Assembly (NCBI RefSeq): GCF_004346035.1
Contig: NZ_SLZN01000010.1
Location: 1-64,000 of the forward strand
Length of the DNA: 64,000 nucleotides
Direction: 5' to 3'
Origin: Acidomonas methanolica
Lineage (GTDB): Bacteria; Pseudomonadota; Alphaproteobacteria; Acetobacterales; Acetobacteraceae
Below, in pieces: positions 6,452-13,865 of this stretch (position 1 is its first letter; every line of letters starts with the position of its first letter). Under the pieces are notes generated by a model. It made no database searches, was not told the origin of the DNA, and saw only the letters and a program-made list of their open reading frames with translations. Made by a program: the position numbers and the translations under genes.

Positions 6452-8812
6452 ATGGCGTCGCTTGCGACAAAGAACCGTCTTCGCGCGGTAAGAAAACTCG
6501 GGCTCGTTTCGGCGGTTTCCCTTTTCGCGCTGAGTCTCGCTCCGTCCGCCGCGCTCGCCGCCGCCGATCCGGTGAAGAAGACGAATGCTGTGTCCCCTCC
6601 GGACAAGAAGAAGAAAAAAAACACCCGCAAGGCGGTCCCGCTCACCGCAGAGAGCATCAGCGTCGTGGGTATGGGATCGACGCGTCAGGTCCAGGCGCTT
6701 GGCAAGGAACAGTTCTCGACCTACGTCGCGGGCACCAATCCGATGAAGATGCTCAATCAGTTGCCGGGCGTCACGTTCATGAGCAGCGATCCGCTGGGCA
6801 TCGATATCTGGTCGTGGGATCTGTATATACGCGGTTTCGAGGTTGGAGAACTCGCCAGCACGATCGACGGCATTCCCGCCATGGACGTGCAGAATTTCGT
6901 CTCCCAGTCCAATCTCGGTCATGTATCGGTGTCTCAGGGCGCGGGCGGCGTGGATGTGCCGTCCGTCACGAATCTCGGCGGGCATATCGGATGGTCCACC
7001 GATACGCCCAAGGATCGATACGGCGGCACGATCTCGCAGACCTTCGGCAGTTATGCGGCCTATGACACGTTCGTGCGGTTCGACAGCGGGCAGATTGGCA
7101 AGCACGGAACGAAGTTCTTCGTTTCGTACGATCGTGCGTCGGAAGGGCAGTGGGTCGGCGGCGGGTCCGAGTTCAGGGAGGTCGTGAACGCGAAGCTCGA
7201 CCAGCCGATCGACGAGCATTCCCATCTGAAGGCATTTTTCGCCTGGGCCTATAACAGCAGCGATCCTTATCCCGATCTTTCCATGAATATTCTCAATACG
7301 CTCGGCCAACGCATCACGTACTACAAGCCGAACTATGCCGCAGCCTATCGCGCGGCGCTCGCGGCCCAGGGCCTGCCCGGAGGCAGCTATCCGGCAGGCT
7401 ATGATTTGCTGCAAGATCCGGCGGATGCGTCCTATTATGACGGTCCGAACCGCTTCAGCAACTACATGGCCTACGTCAAATACAATAACCAGCTCACCAA
7501 CCGCCTGAACCTGGATGCGTCGTTCTACGGGTTGGGACGTGCCCATCATGGTTTATGGGCGACCCCTTACATGGAGGCACCCAACGGTTCGCCTCTCACC
7601 GAGCAGGACTTCGTGAATATGGGGCAGGAAGGCGGTCTGACGGCGAGTTTGAAATACAGGCTTGCGAAGCATCTCATCGAAGGCGGCGTGTGGTATGACC
7701 ATACGAATGACGACTACACCAAAAGATATTACGAGGAGCCGGTACTGGGAGAGGGAGCGCCACTGAACTCCCTCAACCCGCTTCCGTCCTCGGCCTATTA
7801 TGGCTCGCCATACAATATCGGCTATCACTTCGACACGCTTCAGATCCATCTTCAGGACACGTACAAGCCGGTCAGGAATCTGACCATCAATGCCGGTTTC
7901 CGGTCGATTATCTATTCCGGAACGTCGCATATCATTGAGAACGATCCGACTTATACGGGTCAGTCCTCTCTGCCGCACGGCACGCTGCATTATAATTCCG
8001 CATTTCTGCCGCAGGTGGGCATCACGTATCGGATCGACCATAACAACGAGCTGTTCTTCGATTTTTCGAAGAACCTGTCCGTCTTCGGTCCGGGGAGCTA
8101 CAATTCGTCCTCGCCGTGGGGCGCGGCCGACTGGGCGACGTTCAACTATATCAGGAACAATATCCAACCTGAATCCGATTATGTCTACGAGGTGGGATAC
8201 CGCTATTCCTCGCCATGGGTGCGCGGTCTGGTGGATCTTTACCATACGGACTATCGCAACCGCGTCGGGTCCATCACCGTCGGCTCGATCGTGGATTCGG
8301 AATCGGTCCTGGCCAATCTCGGCTCGGTTCAGATGTATGGTGTGGACACCTCCCTGACCGTGACGCCGGTCACGGGGCTCGATATCACCAACTCATTCAG
8401 TTACAACAGCTCGAAATACGACAACGACGTCACGACTGATGGCGTCACCTATGCCTTGAAAGGCAAGAGTGAAGTCAATTACCCGCATTACATGTATAAA
8501 TCGACTGCACTCTACACGTGGAAAGAGATCTCGGCGAATATCAGCGCGGCTTATACCTCGGCCCGTCCGCTCAGCTATGTGAACGACGTGATAGTGCCCG
8601 GATATTGGCTCGTCAACACGGGGGCGTCGTACCGGGTGCCGAAGAAGATCGGCCCCGGTCATCTGACCATCTCATTCACCGTCTATAATCTTTTGAACGA
8701 TAAATATATCGGTCAACTGGGAGAAAACGGGAATCCGATGTCGGGGGATTACCAGTCCTTCAATATGGGAGCGCCTCGGACCTTTTACGGCAGCCTCTCC
8801 TATCATTTCTGA
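6452..8812 (+). CDS. TonB-dependent outer-membrane receptor
   Basis: About 786 residues: signal peptide ending near ALAAAD, a lysine-rich linker, a probable TonB box (ESISVVG), then a plug domain (LNQLPGVTF, LYIRGFEVGELASTIDGIPA) and a 22-strand barrel ending in aromatic SYHF. GGGAG at 6438-6442 supports the ATG at 6452; the TTG at 6431 is less likely. The plug resembles receptors with TonB_dep_Rec barrels and has no siderophore-specific mark. It is divergent from the D-amino-acid/D-peptide operon, so joint control and shared substrate (peptidoglycan-type peptides or amino acids) are possible but inferred. Nth follows convergently after 18 nt with no obvious terminator. Confidence 0.9.
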   Translation: MASLATKNRLRAVRKLGLVSAVSLFALSLAPSAALAAADPVKKTNAVSPPDKKKKKNTRKAVPLTAESISVVGMGSTRQVQALGKEQFSTYVAGTNPMKMLNQLPGVTFMSSDPLGIDIWSWDLYIRGFEVGELASTIDGIPAMDVQNFVSQSNLGHVSVSQGAGGVDVPSVTNLGGHIGWSTDTPKDRYGGTISQTFGSYAAYDTFVRFDSGQIGKHGTKFFVSYDRASEGQWVGGGSEFREVVNAKLDQPIDEHSHLKAFFAWAYNSSDPYPDLSMNILNTLGQRITYYKPNYAAAYRAALAAQGLPGGSYPAGYDLLQDPADASYYDGPNRFSNYMAYVKYNNQLTNRLNLDASFYGLGRAHHGLWATPYMEAPNGSPLTEQDFVNMGQEGGLTASLKYRLAKHLIEGGVWYDHTNDDYTKRYYEEPVLGEGAPLNSLNPLPSSAYYGSPYNIGYHFDTLQIHLQDTYKPVRNLTINAGFRSIIYSGTSHIIENDPTYTGQSSLPHGTLHYNSAFLPQVGITYRIDHNNELFFDFSKNLSVFGPGSYNSSSPWGAADWATFNYIRNNIQPESDYVYEVGYRYSSPWVRGLVDLYHTDYRNRVGSITVGSIVDSESVLANLGSVQMYGVDTSLTVTPVTGLDITNSFSYNSSKYDNDVTTDGVTYALKGKSEVNYPHYMYKSTALYTWKEISANISAAYTSARPLSYVNDVIVPGYWLVNTGASYRVPKKIGPGHLTISFTVYNLLNDKYIGQLGENGNPMSGDYQSFNMGAPRTFYGSLSYHF

Positions 8813-8830
8813 TCGCGACGCCCCCGACCC

Positions 8831-9535
8831 TCATGAAAGCAATGCGTTCTGCGATGCGGGAGGATGGAGCATGAGACGGGCGCGCTTCTCCGGGAACTGG
8901 CAGGGAGCGTAGCCGGGACAGCGCCAGCATTCCGGCGCACGGGCCTTGCAGACATAGCGCCCGTGCAGGATCAGCCAGTGATGGGCGGGGCGCAGCATGT
9001 CGGGCGGGATACGCGCGACCAGCCCGTCCTCCACTTCCCGCGTGGTCCTGCCAGGGGCGAGGCCGGTGCGGTTGCCGATGCGGAAGATATGCGTATCCAC
9101 CGCCATGGCGCTCTCGCCGAAGGCGACGTTGAGCACCACATTCGCGGTCTTGCGCCCAACGCCGGGCAGGGCTTCGAGGCTGGCGCGGTCGGAGGGGACG
9201 TCGCCGCCATGGTGGTCCAGAAGCTGCCGGCAGAGCAGGAACACATTATGGGCCTTGGCGCGCCAGAGGCCGATGGTGCGGATATGGGCTGCGATGCCCG
9301 CCTCGCCGAGACGCAGCATGGCGGCGGGGTCCGGCGCCTCGGCGAAGAGTCCGGCCGTGACCTTGTTGACGGATTTGTCCGTCGCCTGGGCGGAAAGGAC
9401 GACGGCGACGAGCAGGGTAAAAGGGTTGGCGAAGTCGAGTTCGCTTCTGGCGTCCGGATTGGCTTCGGCAAGCGCGGTGATGAAGCGTCGGGCTTCCGGT
9501 TTCGTCATCGGGCGCCGGGCGGTCGGGATGGTCAT
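8831..9535 (-). CDS. nth: Endonuclease III
   Basis: 234 residues. Bifunctional DNA glycosylase/AP lyase of base excision repair for oxidised pyrimidines. The helix-hairpin-helix LPGVGRKTANVV contains catalytic K129; the catalytic Asp is D147 in VDTHIFR; the [4Fe-4S] ligands are C196, C203, C206 and C212 (C-x6-C-x2-C-x5-C). Length is slightly above the E. coli enzyme (211) because of short extensions at both ends. An AGGAGAA ribosome site lies just ahead of the ATG at 9535. It converges on the TonB receptor gene. Confidence 0.95.
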   Translation of the reverse strand: MTIPTARRPMTKPEARRFITALAEANPDARSELDFANPFTLLVAVVLSAQATDKSVNKVTAGLFAEAPDPAAMLRLGEAGIAAHIRTIGLWRAKAHNVFLLCRQLLDHHGGDVPSDRASLEALPGVGRKTANVVLNVAFGESAMAVDTHIFRIGNRTGLAPGRTTREVEDGLVARIPPDMLRPAHHWLILHGRYVCKARAPECWRCPGYAPCQFPEKRARLMLHPPASQNALLS

Positions 9536-9849
9536 GAACGGTTCTCCTGCGGCGGGAACGTAGCGCGGCGTGCCCGAGTCTCCTATCGGGTTCCTGTCCT
9601 CGTCTCCTCTCCTCCCCGTTCCGGCGGTTGCGTGGGGGGCGGGGAGCGGTCATATGAGGTGACGGTCGTTGTCCTGGTTCGACTGTCGGCCCGGCATGCG
9701 GGGTTCCGCCCTTCGGAATCCCTGACTTTGAAACAAGTGAGGTCCGGGAGCCCGAAAAGTCGAACCGGGACGCGACTGAGGTACTGCCTCTGTTGACCCC
9801 CTGATGAGCCACGAGCGCCGGTGAGGCGTCGTGCCGGAGCCGTTTTTGC
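9536..9849. other. Divergent intergenic region with nested inverted repeats
   Basis: The 314 nt between nth and the ABC exporter gene hold no gene I can support. Between about 9677 and 9775 the sequence folds well on paper. An outer arm CCTGGTTCGACT pairs with AGTCGAACCGGG about 80 nt later, and an inner hairpin GGGGTTCCG / CGGAATCCC has a short loop ccctt. This could be a small structured RNA or a long operator. It does not show the conserved core of 4.5S/SRP RNA, 6S RNA or a tRNA. A GGAG at about 9835 precedes the GTG start of the exporter. Confidence 0.4.
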
Positions 9850-11691
9850 GTGTCGGACGAAGACGAATCGAGTGAAGTGACTTCTGCCGCCGGGGCAAGG
9901 AACCGCAAGAGAGAGGTTTCGTTCACCGGGATTCTGGCCTTCGTCGCGCGATGCTGGGTGGAGCATCCGGGGCCGTTCGCGCGCACGCTGCTCGGCGTGG
10001 CGATGGCGACGGCGATGGACATCGTGATGCCGCTTCTGGCCGGGCGTCTGGTGCGGGACGTGTCGCGCCATGCGGGCGGCGTGCCGCATGATGCCGCGCA
10101 GGCGGCGGTGCTGCACGACGCGGCGCTGAGTGTGGCGGGGCTGATCGCGCTGGGGCTGGGCGGGCTGCTGGGCCGGCGACTGTCCTTCATCGGCATCACG
10201 CATCTCACCTTGCGGATCATGAACGATGTCGCGTCCCGCGCCTTTGCGCGGGTGCAGCGGTTTTCGACCGACTGGCACGCGAACAGCTTCGCGGGGTCGA
10301 CCGTCCGCAAGCTGACGCGCGGCATCTGGGCGATCGACATGATCAACGACACGATGCTGCTGCTGATCGTGCCGGAGATCATCGTGCTCGGCGGGACGAC
10401 GCTGGTTCTCGCGCTGCATTCGCTGCTGATGGGGGCGGTGCTGGCGGTCTCCGTGGTGCTGTTCGTCTGGCTCTCGATCACGCTGACCCTGCGCTATGTC
10501 GCGCCCTCCGCGCGAGCGTCGAATCGCTGGGACACGAAGATGGGCGCGGCGATGGCGGACGCGATCACCTGCAACGCGGTGGTCAAGGCGTTCGGCGCGG
10601 AGGCGCGGGAGGATCGCCGCCTGGCGCGCACGCTGCGGATCTGGGGTCTGCGGACCGAGCGGAGCTGGGTCCGCGGCACGAATAGCGGCAATCTTCAGAA
10701 TTTCGCCTCACTGGTCATGCGGATGCTGCTCATCGCGCTCTCCGTCTGGCTGTGGTGGGAAGGCAAGGCGGGGCCCGGCGATGTGGCCTATGTGCTGACG
10801 ATGGTGTTCCTCGTGCAGGGCTATTTGCGCGATCTGGGACAGCAGGTCAGCCAGTTGCAGCGCGCGATCAACGAGGCCGAGGAGCTGGTGGCGATCTTCA
10901 GGCACGAGCCGGAGGTTCTGGATCGTCCCGACGCCGTCCCGGCCCGGTTCACCCATGGCGCGATCCGTTTCGAGCATGTGCGCTTCCAGTATCCGGGCCA
11001 GAAGACGCCGCTCTATCAGGATCTGGAGCTGGACATCACGCCGGGTTCGCGCGTGGCGCTGGTCGGGCCGAGCGGATCGGGCAAGACGACGCTGACCAAG
11101 CTGTTGCAGCGGCTCTATGACGTGAGCGGCGGGCGCATCACGATCGACGGGGTGGATGTCCGGTCGGTGACGCAGGACTCGCTGCGCGCGCACATCGCCA
11201 TCGTGCCGCAGGAGCCGCTGCTGTTCCATCGGTCGCTGGCGGAGAACATCGCCTATGGCCGCCCCGGCGCGACGCAGTCGGAGATCGCGGAGGCGGCCCG
11301 TCAGGCCAATGCGGCGGGGTTCATCGAGCGTTTGCCCGACGGCTATGCGACGCTGGTGGGCGAGCGGGGGGTGAAGCTCTCCGGCGGCGAGCGCCAGCGC
11401 GTGGCGATCGCCCGGGCGTTTCTGGCCGATGCGCCGATCCTGATTTTCGACGAGGCGACATCGAGCCTCGATTCGGAATCGGAGGCGCTGGTGCAGGACG
11501 CGATGCATCGCCTGATGATGGGGCGCACCGTCATCGTCATCGCGCATCGTCTGGCGACGGTGATGGAACTGGATCGCATCCTCGTCTTCAGCCATGGCGA
11601 AGTGCGCGAGGATGGCTCTCACGCGGAACTCGTCCGGCAGGAGGGCGGGATCTACCGGCGGTTGTTCGAGTTGCAGTCGCTGGATGGGTGA
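9850..11691 (+). CDS. ABC exporter, fused permease-ATPase (half-transporter)
   Basis: 613 residues. The N-terminal half is an ABC type-1 exporter membrane domain with about six TM segments (roughly 35-330). The C-terminal nucleotide-binding domain has Walker A GPSGSGKTT, Q-loop VPQEPLLF, signature LSGGERQRVAIARA, Walker B ILIFDEATSSLD and switch AHRLAT. This is the MsbA/heavy-metal/lipid exporter family; it must dimerise. Substrate not identifiable. The GTG start at 9850 has an upstream GGAG; a start further in cannot be excluded. Its last 40 nt overlap the convergent acetyltransferase gene. Confidence 0.88.
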   Translation: MSDEDESSEVTSAAGARNRKREVSFTGILAFVARCWVEHPGPFARTLLGVAMATAMDIVMPLLAGRLVRDVSRHAGGVPHDAAQAAVLHDAALSVAGLIALGLGGLLGRRLSFIGITHLTLRIMNDVASRAFARVQRFSTDWHANSFAGSTVRKLTRGIWAIDMINDTMLLLIVPEIIVLGGTTLVLALHSLLMGAVLAVSVVLFVWLSITLTLRYVAPSARASNRWDTKMGAAMADAITCNAVVKAFGAEAREDRRLARTLRIWGLRTERSWVRGTNSGNLQNFASLVMRMLLIALSVWLWWEGKAGPGDVAYVLTMVFLVQGYLRDLGQQVSQLQRAINEAEELVAIFRHEPEVLDRPDAVPARFTHGAIRFEHVRFQYPGQKTPLYQDLELDITPGSRVALVGPSGSGKTTLTKLLQRLYDVSGGRITIDGVDVRSVTQDSLRAHIAIVPQEPLLFHRSLAENIAYGRPGATQSEIAEAARQANAAGFIERLPDGYATLVGERGVKLSGGERQRVAIARAFLADAPILIFDEATSSLDSESEALVQDAMHRLMMGRTVIVIAHRLATVMELDRILVFSHGEVREDGSHAELVRQEGGIYRRLFELQSLDG

Positions 11692-12203
11692 GCGTCTTCG
11701 GGCGAGCGCCGATCGAGCGTGAGTTGCAGGAAGGCGAGATCGAGCCAGCGGCCGAATTTCATGCCGACCTCCTTCAGCAGCCCGGTCCGCTCGAAGCCCA
11801 GCGCCTCGTGCAGACGGAGGGAGGCCATGTTGCCGGCCTCGATTCCGCCGACCATGACGTGCATCTTCTGGGCGCGGGCACGGTCGATGAGGGCGCGCAT
11901 GAGCAGCGTGCCGACGCCTTTTCCCTGTTGGGCCGGATCGACATAGACGGAGTGTTCCACCGTGTGGCGATAGCCCTCGTGGGGGCGCCAGGGGCCGTAG
12001 GTGGCGTAGCCGAGGATGGTCTCGCGCGGATCGACGGCGACCAGCACCGGCCAGCCCGCGCCTTGCCGCTGGACAAGCCAGGCCAGGCGATCTTCGCGGT
12101 CCGCAAGGGTTTCGTTCCAGATCGCCGTGGTATGGGCGACGGCATGGTTGTAGATCGCCGTGATGGCGTCGATATCGTTCGGTCGGGCGTCCCGGATGAT
12201 CAT
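11652..12203 (-). CDS. GNAT N-acetyltransferase, phosphinothricin acetyltransferase-like
   Basis: 183 residues matching the Pat/MnaT group: N-terminal MIIRDARPNDIDAITAIYNHAV, ETLADREDRLAWL, the acetyl-CoA site HSVYVDPAQQGKGVGTLLM (Q/R-x-x-G-x-G), and LRLHEALGFERTGLLKEVG. Family members acetylate phosphinothricin-type compounds or methionine sulfoximine/sulfone; the native substrate here is unknown. It is divergent from the second GNAT gene (140-nt spacer) and convergent with, and overlapping, the ABC exporter. Confidence 0.85.
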   Translation of the reverse strand: MIIRDARPNDIDAITAIYNHAVAHTTAIWNETLADREDRLAWLVQRQGAGWPVLVAVDPRETILGYATYGPWRPHEGYRHTVEHSVYVDPAQQGKGVGTLLMRALIDRARAQKMHVMVGGIEAGNMASLRLHEALGFERTGLLKEVGMKFGRWLDLAFLQLTLDRRSPEDAHPSSDCNSNNRR

Positions 12204-12343
12204 GCGTGCTCCTTCCGCCGGGAGATTGACGCTTCTCCGGCCGCACCGCTAGAGGGGGCTTCTTTTTTTGGAAAAGCGGCGCCTCCTTGAGGGATGCTGT
12301 CGTCAAACAGGCAAGGAAATAGTGTCGCCATGGAAGCGCTTTG

Positions 12344-13054
12344 ATGCCGGAAGAGTATAACGCCCATGGGCAGCCGGTCGGCGCGCCAATGCCGGGCTGG
12401 ACGCCGCGCCCGCTGCCGGGGCCGGTGACGCTGGACGGGCGCTATTGCCGTCTGGAGCCGCTGGATGCGGCGCGACATGCGGCGGATCTCTTTGCGGCCT
12501 ATGCCACGGCGCCGGATGACCGGGGCTGGACCTATCTCGCCTATGGGCCGTTCGCGGACGAAGCGGCGTTTCGCGCTCATGCGGAGGCGATGGCGGCCAG
12601 CACCGATCCGCGTCATTTCGCGGTGATCGCGCTCGGGACGGGCAAGGCGGTCGGCACGCTGTCGCTGATGCGGCAGGATGCGGCGAACGGGGTGGTCGAG
12701 GTGGGCTGGGTGACGTTCTCGCCGCTGCTCCAGCGCAGCCCGGCCTCCACCGAGGCGCAGTTCCTGCTGATGCGTTACGCCTTCGATACGTTGGGGTGTC
12801 GGCGCTACGAGTGGAAATGCGACAGCCTCAACGGTCCGTCACGCAAGGCGGCGCTGCGGCTGGGATTCCGCTTCGAGGGGATATTCCGGCAGGCGGTGGT
12901 CTATAAGGGGCGCAATCGCGATACGGCATGGTATTCGATCGTCGATGGCGAATGGCCGAGGCTGCGCCGGGCGTTCGAGAACTGGCTGGAGCCGGGGAAT
13001 TTCGACGCGGACGGGCGACAGCATCACCCGCTGGCGGCGTTCCGGGGAGCCTGA
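12344..13054 (+). CDS. GNAT N-acetyltransferase, RimJ/RimL type
   Basis: 236 residues. Acetyl_transf_3-like: LDGRYCRLEPLDAARHAADLF, YLAYGPFADEAAFRAHAEAM, GTLSLMRQDAANGVVEVGWV, and the typical C-terminal YEWKCDSLNGPSRKAALRLGFRFEGIFRQ. These proteins acetylate N-termini or small amines; the substrate is not predictable. ATG at 12344 chosen because GGAAG at 12332-12336 is well placed; a TTG three bases earlier is possible. Only 5 nt separate its stop from the following pseudouridine synthase ATG, so the two are probably co-transcribed. Confidence 0.85.
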   Translation: MPEEYNAHGQPVGAPMPGWTPRPLPGPVTLDGRYCRLEPLDAARHAADLFAAYATAPDDRGWTYLAYGPFADEAAFRAHAEAMAASTDPRHFAVIALGTGKAVGTLSLMRQDAANGVVEVGWVTFSPLLQRSPASTEAQFLLMRYAFDTLGCRRYEWKCDSLNGPSRKAALRLGFRFEGIFRQAVVYKGRNRDTAWYSIVDGEWPRLRRAFENWLEPGNFDADGRQHHPLAAFRGA

Positions 13055-13059
13055 GCCCG

Positions 13060-13725
13060 ATGGGGAACGCGGAAGGAGGGCTTTTTCCCTATCCCGTTCT
13101 GTATCGGAGCCCGCGATTCGTCGTCATCGACAAGCCGGGCGGGCTGCCGGTCCATCCTGGGCCGCGCACGGGCAGGACGCTGGAGGACGCGCTTCCCGCG
13201 CTGACCCGCCGCAAGGACGGTCCCTGGCTGGTCCACCGGCTGGACGCCGACACGTCCGGCTGCGTGCTCGTGGCGTTGCGGAAACAGGCATTGATCGCCG
13301 CGCAGCAGGCGTTCCAGTCCCGCGCGGCGTCCAAGACTTACTGGGCCATCGTCAGCGGCCGCCCGCAAGGGGAGGAAGGAGACGTCACCCTCACGCTCGG
13401 CCGCAGGGAGTCGCCGCGCGGATGGCGGATCGTTCCAGACCCGGAAGGGAAACCCGCCCGCACGCAATGGCGACTCCTGGGCACGGACGGCGCGCTGAGC
13501 TGGCTGGAACTCACGCTGCATACGGGCCGCACCCATCAGGCGCGGGTGCATTGCGCGGCGCTCGGCACGCCGATTCTGGGGGATCCCGTCTATAATCCGC
13601 ATCCGGGCGACGGGCCGCTGCGGCTTCTCGCCCGGCATTTGAAGGTAACGGTCGATGACGAAACGATCGAGGCCGTGGCGCCGCCGCCCGCATCCATGGC
13701 GCGGATTTTAAACGTCTTTCGATAA
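13060..13725 (+). CDS. RluA-family pseudouridine synthase
   Basis: 221 residues. Converts uridine to pseudouridine in rRNA or tRNA. The family signature VHRLDADTSGCVLVA holds the catalytic aspartate D62; FVVIDKPGGLPVHPG and HTGRTHQARVHCAALGTPILGDPVY are the other conserved blocks. It has no N-terminal S4 domain and is short, like RluA or TruC rather than RluD. Exact target base unknown. It follows the GNAT gene directly. Confidence 0.9.
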   Translation: MGNAEGGLFPYPVLYRSPRFVVIDKPGGLPVHPGPRTGRTLEDALPALTRRKDGPWLVHRLDADTSGCVLVALRKQALIAAQQAFQSRAASKTYWAIVSGRPQGEEGDVTLTLGRRESPRGWRIVPDPEGKPARTQWRLLGTDGALSWLELTLHTGRTHQARVHCAALGTPILGDPVYNPHPGDGPLRLLARHLKVTVDDETIEAVAPPPASMARILNVFR

Positions 13726-13865
13726 GACCGATATCAGAACATTGCCAAATCGTTGCATAACCGCCACACTGTGCCTCCAATCGCCTCCGACCTCAGGCTT
13801 TGTTCTTGCGATATAAAAACGAATCGCGATCATGACGAAATAAATTTTCAATCGGGGAATGGAAC

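Noticed and set aside
6296-7549. 417-codon frame antisense to the first TonB receptor
   Set aside because: No recognisable domain and it overlaps a well-supported receptor gene and its promoter.
9677-9775. Possible 4.5S/SRP RNA (aggtccggga resembles part of the SRP core)
   Set aside because: The GGAAG tetraloop and asymmetric-loop sequence of SRP RNA (gtccggaaggaagcagcc-like) are not present, and the pairing differs.
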